64,000 nucleotides of DNA from Climacium dendroides (GCA_950106755.1 OX467082.1:38254001-38318000); one strand, 5' to 3'; shown: positions 25,351 to 39,199, numbered from the stretch's first letter. Notes: generated by a model from the letters alone, not told the origin. Made by a program: numbers and translations.

Positions 25351-28300
25351 TCAAAGATCACCAGCCTCTACTCTTTCTATCATATCAACCCTAGTTTTTC
25401 TCTTCCAATTATTGGCAGTTGCCACAAGGTTGATAAGCCCTATAGCTTGTGACTTTGTATACTCCTGCAGTTCATTCCAACAATCCTGCATTAGAACAAA
25501 CTACTGCCATCTGAAGGAAACAAAGCACCTCACAGTCTTGATGAAGGAATAGATTACCTACGCTTAGTCGCTTACACCACAACGCACCCAAAGGAATATC
25601 AGACCTTAAACCAATAGCAATTTAATAATTCAGAAGAGAGCAGGTCCGACTTGAGGCCACATAAATACTTACAGGATGTGTTCTGACCCAGTGCAAATAC
25701 TCCGTCTCGGGCAAATAGAATGCCTGTAAGAGGGAGAAAAGAACGTCAAGAGGCCGTCTCAAATTTGAAATGCAAACAGCAATGACCACTAATAGATAGA
25801 GCTTTACCTTAATGAAGGTTTCTACAATTTGCAAGTTGGACTTCAGTCTTTGGGGAGCCAAATGCTGCAAGCCATTAATAAGCACCTGCAATCGCAACGA
25901 GTGGTCAAAAAGGCTCGCAACAATCTGCAACTGTCGAATAACAGGTGCGCACATATCAAACCATAACGCTTCTCGACATACCTGGAGATCAAGCGACATC
26001 AGGGCGCGACCCTCATTGTTGCATCTTCGTACACGTGAAAAGCCTTCCACGATGATTTCAGCTAGTGCATCCACTCCATACTCTAACAAAAGCTCGTGCA
26101 TCTACAATTGCATAACAAAGGAATCATCGTCATCACATGCAGATCGTTATGAATCACTCACAGAAGGATGAAACTAACAGTGCTTTACAAATTCCCTTCA
26201 AACAAGAATTTCAGAACAATTTCTGACCACGTTTCAGGAGAGAGTAAACAATGGTTAAAGGCACTTTTCGGAAAGTAGAAAAGGCATTTAGGACAGGAGA
26301 AATGCACACGAACGGCACCACACCAACGCAGAGTTGATAGATCTTTTCCCTTACCTCCTTTTCCAGACCACCGTAACCTAACTTTGTTGAGTACTGCTTG
26401 TACGCACCCAGGAGAGAATCAACATATCTGGCAAAATAGGTTCCAACTTTCGATTACTATGAATCTGAGCAGCACATGTGATCCAGATGCATATAACGAC
26501 CACTCACACTGAACATTCATAAATACTTGATTAAGATAAAAATCACAAAATAAGATGTATTTCTGAACGTTCATCGAAGCCATTTTCAAATTGACGATCT
26601 TTAGGAAAAAATAGTTTTCTAGAACCCTTGGAATTGCAGGGAGAAGAAAATACGCTTCTGCTAGAATTGGCGTTCAAATAAGGAAAGACCTAATAAAAAC
26701 ATAAGCATGAAAGTGACAGTTTCAACAGACATGGTCAACGTACCCGTTGTGTTCTAATCCCAAGTCTTTAAGCTCCCACCTTACATTGGCTATACGGTCA
26801 ATGTATCTGCAACAAAAGTAAGAATAATCCTATCAAAAATTCGAAATTGATGAGGTGTAAACCTAAATATAATCCATAAGTTAGCCCAATACAAATTCTT
26901 AAGACCGTAGGGAGTGCAAAAATTAAAACCAGCAAGTACATAAAAAGGTATTTGACTGCATTCTCATATATGAAGCTACACAATTATTGTTGAACGGACT
27001 AAATCCAACAAAAAGTTAAGAAGTCCGCTGAAAAATTAACAATAACATGGAGCTGTTAAAATCTGAATTAGATCATCTTGTGTTGGGAACAGAATTATGC
27101 AATTTATTGAAATTCGAAAACCTACCCTCCCACATTAAGAAGCATCCGTGCCACAGCTTTGTACACATGATCTCTCAAATCTGGAACTGCATCTATCTGC
27201 ATGTCAATCAGTAAAAGAAAATCAGACCCAGATCCACAAAAATCTGGTAATCTCGCAAAAATCCAAGTATTCAACAAAACAATAACATTGAGAATTTTGA
27301 AATTTTTTAAATAGCAACAACTGCTTACTAGATATAAGTACGGAGAAATTTACGTACCGTGCGAGTATAAAAGAATTCGACAGATGCCAGCGAATCTTGA
27401 GCCAGCATAGCCTGCAGCAATGGCCTTGACCTTTTCAACATCTGCGAAAGGCAGGCCAGTGATTCCGTTGCCACTGTACGCTCCTGCACAACATGAACGC
27501 ATGAATGGCTGCTCTTGCGGACTTAACAAACTTAGATCCTACGTCACAGGAAAAGAAAGTGGGAACTGCAAAAATTGGCAATCACAGAGGTCGTGTGAAG
27601 ATCTATGTCTGAGAAAAACATATGACCAGGACATTGATTTCTTCGAGATAATTTTCTCATTTCAAGTATGACACAACTAGAACTAGTAAACAGTTGGATA
27701 GGTTCTCCACAGTGCATCACAAAGACCCTGCACTGGCCAAAAAAACCCAGGATGCGGATGGATCCAAAGATGTCGTTCCCACATATAAAGAATTACAAGA
27801 AAGGCAACACAAAAAGAAAGTTACCAACAATTCAAACAATCAAACCTACATTTTAGATGCTAACTGACTTCGATTACATGAGCAATCACGGGGAGATGAC
27901 ACTATGTACGAATTATCTCTCAAAAGTACCCAGGACTGCATCATCGTAACAGGAAGACAAAAAAACAGAGCAGATCCAATGAAAAGACTCACATGGACAT
28001 CGCTTGCAACAAGAACAACTAGAATAATACCTTAAGCGCATACAAATTGGTTGGGGCCATCACTATTTCAGAACCACCAAACACAGGACTAGGCGGCATA
28101 TCTGATTGCATGGTACTTGAATTGGTAACTCCAGTTGCAGCATTCATACTGGGTGAACTCTGAGTGCTTGAGGACTGTTTCAGGCGCTGCTCCTCTAGTC
28201 CTTGCGATATCCTTAACAGAGTCGCGCGCAGTCGAGGGGTCAGCACTGAGATTCAAAACGAAGACCCGGGTCAGATATCAACAAAATTATGGTCCAAGGT

Positions 28301-31300
28301 TGTACAAGTTCCTAACGGCATATTAAACGAAATTAGAAATGATCGCTGACATCATTCAATCGCTTATCTATGTACAGTAACATATGCTTACAGTATGATT
28401 CTTGACCCCGACTACCTCCAAACGCTTCTCGCTGCCCAAAGGTCTTAAAAATAGAGAAAAAATATAATTCGAACAATTGGCCCAAACCCTGTGCCAAACA
28501 ACAGTTGCGTCAAGGAAGCCAGCAGATTGTGAAAAGTCAGATATAATTGGCCCTTACAGGGTTCCAAAGCATTTCAGAAATTTGGTTTAAGGTCTTCAGA
28601 TAATGACAACAAGCCAAAAATGAACGTGTACACAAACTTAATCATCACAACGTATCACAGAATACTGCAACATACCTTAAACACATCGGTAGCAATCGGC
28701 TGCATAATCTGCATCAGTCTTGCATATTTGTCCATATATCTGCGATGGAGCGCACAAAAAGCAGGTGACACCTCACCACAAAAGAAAGTATACTACACTT
28801 CTAGGATGAAAGAAACGCAGGAGTTCGGTAGCGAAACGAAATTCAATAGTGCAAGAAACGTAGGGATTCCCTTTGAAAAGAAAGTGGTAAGTGACGAACA
28901 AGACGCTCACCTAAGGATATTCACTGAAGAATTTGTAAGCACCAGACTTTTGTCTTCGCTAGAACCTTGTGAACTCTTTGCCTCCATGGCAGTAGTACTT
29001 TTCCGGAAATTATGGTACAAACGAGCAGGTAGTTGGCTATCCTCATCTATAAAATCCGCAAGCAAATCTTCATTCTCCTCATCTTCCTCGTCTTCAGATT
29101 TAACACTGCCATTTGCGACGACCCCTACATTGTCAACACCATTGACCTTCACAGCATCGCCATCTACTTCTTTGGTGCTAGTGGGGCTGTGCTGTGCTTT
29201 TTCGGCAAATGGGTTTCCCTTTTGCAACCAGTCAGCGAAGCCCGACTTTCCACCTCCAGTGCCCAAACCGTTCGGCCCTTGAGAAGCTCCAGAGCTCTCA
29301 CCTGACAGAGAGGGTCGAACTAGAGATGCACCATGGCCAGTAAGACCTGCTAGGTTTACTGATTTCAGTGCCAATGATGACAGCGGCTGCCACAACTCTT
29401 TTTCAACAATCATCCTTAAAATCTGCAAGAAATCAGTGTATTAGATCTCAAAGCGACTAAGTAAAGGTGAAATACAAAGCATAGCCTACATGAAAGACTC
29501 AGTACTTACTTCAAGGTTTTGGCAGTGATAGGCTCCAAAGTATTGTTCACTCTGCTTTGTAAGCTTGGTTCGTAAAGATACAGCTTCAGCACCACAAAAT
29601 GCTTCTCCTGCCAGTATGAACTTGTTCACCCAGTCTAAACTTTGTAAAAATTGGTGTGGGCTTGTCTGACACATTGCATCGTTTGAAAGCAATGCTGACA
29701 CACGACGTGCCGCTAGTTCCCACACTGTTTTCCGCCCACGTTCCAATGCCCTTGCAACTGTCGCTGTCACGACTTCCTCCCGTTTATCAAGATCATCACT
29801 AATTCCATCCTCCTCTAGAAATCGTACATCAAACTCTCCAGTCGAGGTAGTGCCATTTTCGTATACTTCTACGTTGTCAGCACTGGGTCTTCTTCTCGAA
29901 CCATTCCGATTCAGCAGCCTACTTGCATGTAAGGATGTTGGCGACATAGGTGTAGAAAACAGGTCCGCGGAGAGTGATCCTGTGCGGACGTGTCTGCTCT
30001 CTCTAACGATGACGCTCAAATCCCCCTGACTACCTGAGCGACGATGCTGGCGCTTTCCGTTTGGACGGACTGCTAATTGAGGATCTTCATCAGGAGCTTT
30101 AATCTCGGCAGACTGGATTCCGGAACAAGCAAGTAAAGCTTTGAGTGCACCAACCAAGAAGAGCTAGAGAAACACCAAAATCACTACACAAGCTAAAAAA
30201 TTCCCATTGATGAAAACCACTAGTAATTAAAATCCTTAAAACTTAAGAACAACACGTTTCGTGGTCACAGATATAGAGCAACAACATTCGTCTCATCAAT
30301 ATCAATTACCTCAGGTCTTTGATGCCATGTCATCATCGTGTGGTATGAACACATGAGGTCAAAGAGAACTTCCAGGGTCCTGCACAAAAATTGTCTGAAC
30401 TTCGACTCTGGAAGCTGCATGCACAGGTCCCGATACGGAAGTCTGCAACATTTAAATCCAGCTTATGAACAACAATCCTGGCAATTATGAAAAAGTTCGA
30501 TCCCAGAAAACTGCACATTCCTAGCACATTAACATATACGAAAATAAAAAAATTACTGAAGTGGACTGAGCAAGAGCAGTCCGTCTCAAATGACAGACAT
30601 GACAACCCAAGCCTTTAGATGAGATCTCAACTCTAAAAAACGAATTCTGGAGTTCAGCAAAGACTCGTACCTGCCCTTCTTCAGGGCTACATGTGCATCC
30701 TCTCCCTGCAAAAACAAAACGAACATTTTTACAGGAGTTGACTGACCAAAGGAGTCTCTAGTAAAGCACATTGTATTATGTGACCAATCATAGATATTAT
30801 CTGAACAATTAGACAACTAAAAGGCACTTGAAAGCAGTCCATAATTGCAGTCCAGTGCAGCAGTGAAAATGAAACATAAAGAGAAAGTGCTTACCTCAAA
30901 CAGCAGGTTCTTGAGTACATCATGCGTTTCCGTGACGACATTCTGTGCAAAGAAGCTCTGTACCTTGTCGGCAAGACTAGTGACATCATCCAGTAAAGTA
31001 TAAGCATTAATAACCTGCAAAGATCCAAGAGAAAGTCAGAGACCCCTCCGTGAGTGGGATCTCCTTCACAAGAAGATGCCTGCACCTGAACCCATTACCT
31101 CTGGTAATCTTTTCATCGTCAATTAATCGCAATCTTCAGTACAATTAAAGTAAACCAGAAATTACAGTACTTGAAAATGCTAACGATGCTTCCAATTCCC
31201 GCTTTCATCGACGCTTTCAAGCCCATAAACAGCAAGCATATCACCCTAGCATATATTTACTTACAACTTTGTACTTCTCTGCCTCGAAATTTCGACATAC

Positions 31301-34300
31301 TTCCATCAGTAACGTGTCTACTTTGGCAATGGTACTCTGCAGCCATTCCTGTACATAGTCAAGAATATCAGTATCAAAACTTCACCTCAATCATGGAGTT
31401 CAAACGCCAAAGCTTCCTTAAAATGGTGGCCCGCTTAATAGTCTGCCTTTCTACAAACTCAAAAATGCAAAAAAAAACAGTGGTTTGAGTTTTCAGAGCC
31501 TCCATGCTCACTAGTAAGCCACCTAGATGTTAAGCACTAAGAAATCTCCTATGCAGTTTAGGATCTCGTCAAACTAGAAATAGAAGAAGCCAATGTATTA
31601 ATAAGAACACATCAATCCCACCTCAATACTCTGATTCATTTCTTGAACAGCTGCCACGTCAGGACATTCCTCCAGCAGAAGTAGGCACTCCGAACACATA
31701 TGAAGTGCCTGTACAATCAAAGTCAGCACAACATCTCGAATGTAAAGCATGACCTGCTATAGCACTAACTTCGTACAAAACCAACAAATAACTTATCACA
31801 AAAAAAACAGATAAGGGTGGTATAATAGCGCATAAAAGTATAGAAACTTACTTTCGAGAAGTCGCCCTCTTCCACCACACTATCAAGGCGTGATTTGATA
31901 TCCAAAGCTTGGTGAACACGTTCCAAAACTGGAACTATATCCTGAATGATTAGAGGTCACATTCTTCAATGCTTCATTACAACTCGCAAAAGTGAAGGAC
32001 ATTTCAACGCAAAAAATGCCAAAAAGAAACAAGGCCTAGAACATATTGCAACCAAGAAATTCTCTAAATCTTAAGGTCCAAGTGAATCATTAAACCACTA
32101 AATATTGGGTTAGAAAGTCAGAACGTTACCAATAAAACCTGCTTCTTTTTAACATTAGCAGCCACGACAAGGTCCCTGGAAACCTCAGTCATAGCTCTGG
32201 ATAGATATCGCCTCCCATTCTGTCAATATGGAAATTGAAGGACCCATGAGTAAACCCTTACAAAGAAAATAGCTGGTTTAAGAGCATAATCCCAAATACA
32301 TTTGTCGTGGGTATCGAGAAAAAATTTTAATTAAGAGGAAAACAAAAATCTGCTCGAAAATTTTCAAAACAGACGGAACAGTATAAGCATCAGAAAGGGT
32401 TCGGGATTAATCTCTACATATTTCTAGTGTGATTTTTAACAACACTATGCAGCAAGCAGGGCAGTGAACCATCTGCACACCCCTCGTTTGTCCAGAATCA
32501 GAAACAAAATGAATGAAATTATCCAAGAAAACCAATGTCAAAGAATTCATGTTAACCTTGACAATGATACTTGCTATTTGCAAATCCCTCTCCAGCTCCG
32601 TGACAAGCTGCATCCCCTGCACTGTAAACCAGCAAAGTAAACATTGTCAATGAATTCAGTCGAAGTTTATCAACGTAAATTACTCAATTCTTACAATTTG
32701 CAGTTTGTGAACATTTACAGACGTCAACTACACCAAGAACGAACTTCAAAACCTTTACTTTTTTATATTTAAGATGCACAAGAAAGGTTATCGTAGGACT
32801 TGCAACAAAGTCACGGTAGGACATGCAAGATGTTCGTCAATTTGGAACTCTTATGCACCCAGCCTTTCAATAACTGACAAATGCAGTCTTACGCCCAATA
32901 TAGTTTGAAGACCATAGCTTATAGATCTACTAAATCCGGCATGAAGATCAACATAGTCACCTACTTAGATATATCAACAGAAGCTTACAAAAGCAGCAAA
33001 GAAAGAAGAAACATGCAGACATACCCATCTCCTCATGGTGTCCCATGACTTGTTTGGACAGGTTTTCTGTGATGACATCAAGCTGCAGCAATCTCTGCCC
33101 AACCTACAGAAAAACGACAAGATTGTGGTAATTACCATGAATTTCATTAACGTAATATCATGCAAGTTTACAAACAGCACGTGCTAATGAATGTGAGAGG
33201 GCCGCTTGATACACCTTCATGATTCAGATTAGGAAGATATTGCAGGACGCGACACTACAAAAACCTTAGGTCTCTTGTTGAAAGTGTCAATTACTCAATA
33301 GGAATGTCAAGCTCTACTGTGCATAAGCTCTGTGATGATGGCCAGTTGTACATGTGCACGGATTCAAATCACTTCACATTGTAGTAGCAAGCAAGTATGC
33401 TTTCAAACAATAAAAGAATATCCTCCAAAACAGTAGATGGAACCCGATTAAAAGTCGCAAAAGAAAAGCCTAAACACAAACAAGTATCAATGAAGTGAAA
33501 CCTCAAATCTCGTTCTTTGCGGGATGGAATTCATTTTAACGATGCCCAAGAAGGGAAAGGGAACTACATTTGCATCAAACAGTACCTTGCCATCAAAATA
33601 GCCTTGACTGACACCTTCATCTGGGATGTGCTCCAGCAAATATCTTACAGGATCAAATTCCTGTGCATGAACAAGACCTGGAACTGGTAAGCACTAGGCT
33701 ATCACGGAGAGTACGTACGACTTTGAGTGCATCAAACACGACCAAGGCTGAAGATCATTTCTGTATTTTGAAGCCTCAGGAAACACTGGTTCAACTCACA
33801 AACACAAGATATTCTGAAGTACCATACATCCTCATAGAACACTTCTTCAAGCTTCTCCGGGGGCTCTCCACGAGGACGAGCTGCATATATAGACCCTACA
33901 CCGTCAGCGAGCGACACGCGTTCATGAGAGGGAAGAGAGGCAATTTTCCTAGCCACTGCAGCCGCAGCTGCAGCCCGAGCTGGCACCTGTTTCAAACAAG
34001 AGTCCAAACGGTCAGTTCAAAGATGAGAAAAGGAATACTACGAAAATAGCTTTCTAAATGATTGGCAACGAACACAATGCATGCCCCGCCGAGGAATAGG
34101 AACCCCTTGTCATGAAATTTATACCCTCATCATGCAATTTAACGGTGACAGCATTCTACTGCAAAAAGGTGTACTTTCTCTCTGTTTGACGAGCATAGAA
34201 AAGTGAACTATCCCTTTTGAATTCGGTACTCAATCAAACGCGGTATCCCGATCGAATGCTGGCAATTCCGTAATAAATTGGACTTAAAATCCTGGAGATC

Positions 34301-34831
34301 GAATCCATCTTGATGCTACCTGGTCTTTCTTTAGTCAACTGCGTGTGTTAAGAAGTGATCTCGAAGGATTAAATTAGAACAAAAACTAGACCTTGTAAAC
34401 AACTATGGGAGGAACTGATCTCGACATACATGAGATAAAAGTGCAATTAGGTGCACCCGAGCAAGATATTTATCGCAGATCCATTCGATCTAGGTTACTG
34501 CAGGACGCACACCGACAGGTGGTTTCCATGAAATTTCTCTAAGGTGAAATAAGAAAAAATTTATGCCGTGATTGGACTTCACGGAGTAGCTAACACCAAC
34601 AGTAAGCGGTGAAATCCTCTGCTGTCGTCTCTAGACGACGCCACTCCCATCCTACCATTTCTGAGCAGACTGCCATTATCTCTTAAAGCAGATAAATTCC
34701 AGCATACCAAAGTGTCTGAAGATGTAGTTAGGGTAAGATACCTCCGGACGCCCTGATGGAGACCTTAATAAACCTCTTGACGATGCCACGGTCTTAATCC
34801 ACTTTTCGCCTAAGCTAAAAATGTCCTCCAT
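25351..34831 (-). CDS. VPS50: VPS50 / syndetin, EARP complex subunit (25 exons)
   Basis: Tethering-complex subunit that pairs with VPS51-53 to recycle endosomal cargo. Exons in gene order: 34742-34831, 33828-33986, 33586-33660, 33025-33103, 32557-32621, 32130-32219, 31852-31941, 31622-31708, 31265-31348, 30895-31014, 30671-30705, 30310-30442, 29510-30163, 28911-29422, 28676-28739, 28392-28488, 28031-28245, 27358-27483, 27126-27196, 26744-26806, 26355-26427, 25982-26101, 25808-25885, 25673-25723 and 25351-25464. The sum, 3345 bp, gives 1114 residues with all phases matching. An Ala-rich N-terminal segment is followed by the VPS54-N-type helical region (about 84-320: FDPVRYLLEHIPDEG, NGRRYLSRAM). 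A basic Ser-rich linker (exon 13) and an acidic EDEEDEENEDLL stretch (exon 14) come next. The C-terminal syndetin domain (about 810-1110) has VEGFSRVRRCNNEGRALMSL. This C-terminus separates it from VPS54. The start ATG follows an in-frame stop. No defect is seen. Confidence 0.94.
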
Positions 34832-35542
34832 TACTTTCAATTCCAATCCCTACAAATATCCTTCTAGCAATAGTGCAGAGCCGCTAAACGCGAGTGCACA
34901 CACTGACATTGATTCTGCTGTCCTTCCACCAATCTCAAAACCTTCTTTCCCTCACAAAATCACGTCCTACACCAGTACACCTCTCCGGACACCACATTTC
35001 TCCTTCCACACAACAAAACCTAAAGCTCCCAGGGAGTATGGCCATGTGCTTCAAAGCAGCAGCTCCTGCTCCTCCCCGTATCCATAGCACGCCTCACCAG
35101 TGCGAAACAGTGTAAAATGGCCGCTCCGTTCGCCACACATCACAAACGAAGAACTCCTCCTCTGTCATCACCAGCTGAATTCCCATTGCTGATCACTGCA
35201 GATCATCAAAATTTTCAATTCCACACACACACACACACTCTGCCTTTGAGTCCTCCCCGATCCACTTTCTCCCAAACGAAACTCTCTCTACATCTTTCCA
35301 ACAGCAACTATTCAGATCCCGTCTCGCATCACAAATCCGCGCTCTCTCGCGGTTCCGTATGCCTAATCCCTGTCCCTGCTTCCGGAGTTCGCCACTCTCG
35401 CACCCGTTGCAACGCGATCTAAGCCTACAATCTAAAGAAAGGATGCGCTCCAATGCGTGACCGACAGTGGCAACGGAGCATGGGAAAATGAGCACACGGC
35501 AGTGATGATGAACAGCACCAAGGTATTATGAGTCAAAACGAA

Positions 35543-35565
35543 AAGAGAGAGAGAGAGAGAGAGAG
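35543..35565. repeat. (GA)n microsatellite
   Basis: Uninterrupted GA/AG run, a CT tract on the VPS50 strand, in the likely VPS50 promoter or 5' UTR. Confidence 0.85.
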
Positions 35566-35717
35566 GAAGAGGAGGAGAGAAAAACACAACAATAAGAGGC
35601 GAAAGAATCGGGTCGGGTGGACTCGTGCTACGACTGCAGTAGTCTGCCGAATGGCGATGAGCGGCAGGGCTTAGGGGAGTGGAGACGAAGCTCCATCGCG
35701 TCGGTGGAAGAAGAAGG

Positions 35718-35764
35718 TCATCGTCATCGTCATCGCCATCGCCATCGCCATGGCCATGGCCATC
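35718..35764. repeat. Hexanucleotide array (TCATCG/CCATCG/CCATGG)
   Basis: About eight hexamers drift stepwise from TCATCG through CCATCG to CCATGG, roughly 0.9 kb upstream of the VPS50 start codon. On the minus strand it would read as alternating His/Gly/Asp in a low-complexity frame. Confidence 0.8.
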
Positions 35765-35869
35765 GACAGACACCACGCAGGTGGCCTGAAATGGGCGAAA
35801 GTGTGAACAGGGCCTCAAGGAGCTAACGCTAGGGCCAACTCACATTCCCCATTGTGCTTCCTATTTTTA

Positions 35870-36410
35870 GGTTTTTAGGTAAAGTTTTTATTTTATCTTA
35901 TTTTATCTTTACTCCATTTCATTTTTACTTCATTTCAATTTCTTTAAATTCTATTTTTACTTCTATTTCATTTTTACTTCACTTCAATTTTTAAAATTTT
36001 GTTTTCATTTTTATTTTATTTCAATTTATTTTATTTTTACTTGACTTCAATTTACTTTATTTTATTTTTATTTCAATTCAAATTAATTTTTTTCATTTTT
36101 ATTTCAATTAAATTTATTTTATTTCATTTTTACTTCATTTCAATTTACTTTATTTTATTTTTATTTCATTTCAATTTACTTTATTTTATTTTTACTTCAA
36201 TTCACTTTACTTTATTTTATTTTTATTTCACTTCAATTTACTTTATTTTATTTTTATTTCAATTCAAATTATTTTATTTTATTTTTATTTCACTTCAATT
36301 TATTTTATTTCATTTTTACTTCATTTCAATTTACTTTATTTTATTTTATTTTTACTTGACTTCAAATTATTTTATTTTATTTTTACTTCACTTCAATTTA
36401 TTTATTTATG
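35870..36410. repeat. T-rich minisatellite array (TTTATTTTATTTTTACTTCA type)
   Basis: About 540 bp of degenerate tandem units of about 25-35 bp made of TTTATTTTATTTTTA followed by CTTCATTTCAATTTAC or variants. Only 1-2 bases in ten are G or C. The uninterrupted plus-strand frame at 35999-36430 (Phe/Tyr/Ile/Leu only) follows from the repeat and is not a gene. Confidence 0.85.
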
Positions 36411-36647
36411 AGATAAGTAAAACTTCATAATCTCAATCTTAACATTATTTACGGATGTAATGGGGTCTCTTTTGCATCTTTGGAAATGGTGATAGGATGA
36501 ATGTGGTTTAACAAATTCATAAATTTTATTTTCATTTTCATACGAATATTTATAGATTTGAGGGTTTGGAGTAGAAAGGTCTTTTCACTTGCAAATATAG
36601 AGCAACCAAAAGTGACTTTGAGTAGTATTTTGAAGATGCAATAGTAC

Positions 36648-37271
36648 AAGGTTCAATTTTAGACTAACAACCAAGGTCTTAGGCACTAGTACTCCAGGTT
36701 ACAAGAAATATAACGAAAAGGAATTTCTATAAATGTAGAGTGAAATGATGGAAGAACTATAATAATAGATTAGTACTTGTTTCCTACAAGTAGTGAGTAG
36801 TACAAGGTTCAATTTCAAACTAACAACTAAAGTTGTAGCCTTTAATACTATAGTTTATATGTGACGTAACAAAAAAGAATTTCTATAAATGTAGAATTAG
36901 TACTATGAAATGTTAGAAGAACTATAAGAATAGATTAGTACTTGTTTCCACAAGCAGTAGAACAAGGTTCAATTTCAAATTAACAAACAAGGTAGTAAGC
37001 TCTAGTCCTATAGTTAATATGTGACGTAATAAAAAAGGATTTCCATAAATTTAAAATAGATACTCTAAAATGATGGAAGAACTGAGAATAGATTAGTACT
37101 TGTTTCTTACAAGTTGAGTAGTACAAAATCAATTTCAGATTGATTGATAACTAAATTTGTAGATTCTAGTACTATAGTTTATATGTGACATAACAGAAAA
37201 GAATTTCTACAAATGTAGAGTTGGTACTATGAAATGATGGAAGAATTGTAAGAATAGATTAGTACTTGCAC
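36648..37271. repeat. Satellite-like tandem array, four units of about 155-160 bp
   Basis: Units start near 36648, 36804, 36963 and 37123. The first three begin CAAGGTTCAATTT, and the fourth a degraded CAAAATCAATTT. Each continues with an ACTAACAACTAA-like word, a TATGTGACGTAACA-like word in units 2-4, GAATTTCTATAAATGTAGA, ATGATGGAAGAACT and AATAGATTAGTACTTGT. Divergence between units is moderate. Confidence 0.8.
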
Positions 37272-37742
37272 CATTGGAGGTGGAACCTGAAATAATAGTA
37301 CCTTGACTAATACATTAAATCAATTGTCTTGATTCTTTTTTTCTATGCAACAAAGTATTTTCATAAAGTAAGGGGATATTTCAAAACTAGTAAACTTTGG
37401 ACAATGATATTATTATTGATAATAATCACCCACAAATGGTATTCTTTAAGAATAGATTGTATGGAAGTCAATTGTAACAAATTTCTGTCAGATTTTGACT
37501 AGATCAACGCGACCAAAACAACAGAAAAACTAAATTTTCTAGTAGTGTGTCCCTTTAATTATCTAATATCACCATCTATAATATCATAATATTATAAAAT
37601 ATGATATAAATATTGATAATAGAATATACCCAATTAAATACTCAATCCATGTTCTAACCAAAAATTTTGGTGTGTCATAAAAATTACACAAAAATGTGAC
37701 TAAATAAATTTAATTACAACAACAAATTCTAAATTCATTTAT

Positions 37743-37995
37743 ACTAGTGCATCTTGTGCTATTGTTACAACCAAAATAAAAATAATTTTTTATTTTATTT
37801 TTTTGAACAAAAAATCACTAAAAAATCCATAACTTTCACCTCGTTGGTGCAACCGTTACAAAATAAAGCCCATGCATCCCTCTTTGCCAAGCACTTTCTA
37901 ATAGTATCAAGCACAAGACGCATGGTCAAAGAAATCTCACTATAACGAAAAAACAAAACAAAATAAACAACCTATCTTAATAGATGGATAATCTT
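37743..37995. repeat. Dispersed repeat REP-B, copy 2 (AT-decayed)
   Basis: Same block order as 8929-9235: ACTAG start, degraded hairpin (TTGTGCTATTGTTACAA), AACCAAAATAAAAATAATTT, CATAACTTTCACC, CATGCATCCCTC, TATCAAGCACAAGACGCATGG and CTTAATAGA. Many positions that are C or G in copy 1 are T or A here. Confidence 0.65.
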
Positions 37996-38929
37996 GTATT
38001 ATTTTTTAAGCCTCAAATGATAATATCAACCATGCATGCCACTAGTAAAACTAATTTGACTAAGCTACATTCAAAATTCAAAATTCAAATCTAATTTATT
38101 AATAGTATAAAGGATGCATGATCAAAGAAAAAAAATTAATAATTTGAAGACAAATTAAACACTAAAGAATCAATAAAACTTGAATATACAAATTTGTATT
38201 TTAATGAAGCAACAACATTGTATCATTATATAAATTTTGAATGCCTAAGATCACCTACATACAAATGCAAGGGAAGGCTAATATATAGCCAAAGTGAATG
38301 ATAAATGCTTTGCAACAATCCAAATATTTTGCATTGCTTATATCCTATTGTGCCAAGGAATAGGCCTACCCAAATTAGATAGTTGGCAATATATTCCATT
38401 TGATTGTGATGTTGTTATCTATTTAATTTATTATTTTGAAAAATATTCAATTTATAAAAATAGAATACATTGGAAGATAAAGGACTAAGCATAAATACAT
38501 TAACTAATATTGAATACATTTTAAAGTGCAATGATGTAGGTGCTCTTTGTAGGCTATGATTAATATAATGTAGTATAGTATGAAGGACTTAAATAGAATT
38601 AAAAATCACATTTTTGAATTGAATATGACCATCAAAGTGTCACTACCTTATATAACCACACCTAAACTCATCCAAGTATAAAGTTGAGTATAGTTATTGA
38701 TATTGAATAGGTTGTTTAATTTTATTAAATCTTCTTAAAAAATTGAAGGAGGGGTCTAGATTCTCCAATTTATAGTTCTAAACCTTACTCAAACAAACTA
38801 CAAATTTTCAAAATGCCCGTTATATTTGTAAAATAAACTTTCACTTCTTGAGAGTTTACATATTTCTTTAGGGAAGAATTTTATATAACCATCAGTTTTA
38901 CAACTAATTTCTAAAGTTGTGAACCAAAG

Positions 38930-39085
38930 TGGTGAGAATCCATCTATGTAAGACAAAAATGTAAATGTTCATCCTTGGAATTTGGTATGAGAAGGAAAAG
39001 CCTTGTACAACAATATGACCTCCAATGAGTGCTCTTGGTCATTTTTTAAGTAAGTGATTCACATGGTACTTGAAAGGATGATTTC
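38930..39085 (+). repeat. Dispersed repeat REP-A copy (diverged)
   Basis: Shares the order of short words with the 23765 copy: AATCCATCTATGTAAGACA, ATGTTCATCC, GGTATGAGAAGGAAA, CCAATGAGTGCT and CATTTTTTAAG. More diverged than the other copies. Confidence 0.5.
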
Positions 39086-39199
39086 TACAATGGCCAATTT
39101 GGAGTTCCAAGATTAATTTAGTATTGATTGATTAGTCATGAAGTGTGAACAATGTGGGACTACTAGCCGGAATTTGGAAAACATTGATTAATCATAAAG

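Larger units (their letters stand above)
34832..35850 (-). promoter_or_regulatory. VPS50 5' UTR / promoter region with simple repeats
   Basis: Composition stays gene-like upstream of the VPS50 ATG and then falls sharply at about 35.85 kb. The interval holds a (CA)n run at 35221-35238, a (GA)n run at 35543-35565 (pyrimidine-rich on the gene strand) and a hexanucleotide array at 35718-35764. Open frames on either strand are low-complexity and are not taken as genes. Pyrimidine tracts are common in plant core promoters and 5' UTRs. Confidence 0.45.

Noticed and set aside
25351..34831. First read as VPS54 (GARP complex)
   Set aside because: The N-terminal VPS54-N-type region is shared, but the motifs VEGFSRVRRCNNEGRALMSL, RTHPEYTKSQ and the Ala-rich PARAAAAAAVAR start match VPS50/syndetin and not VPS54.
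35999..36430. 143-codon hydrophobic frame
   Set aside because: It is a by-product of the T-rich minisatellite (Phe/Tyr/Ile/Leu only) and has no stop because the repeat unit lacks one in that frame.
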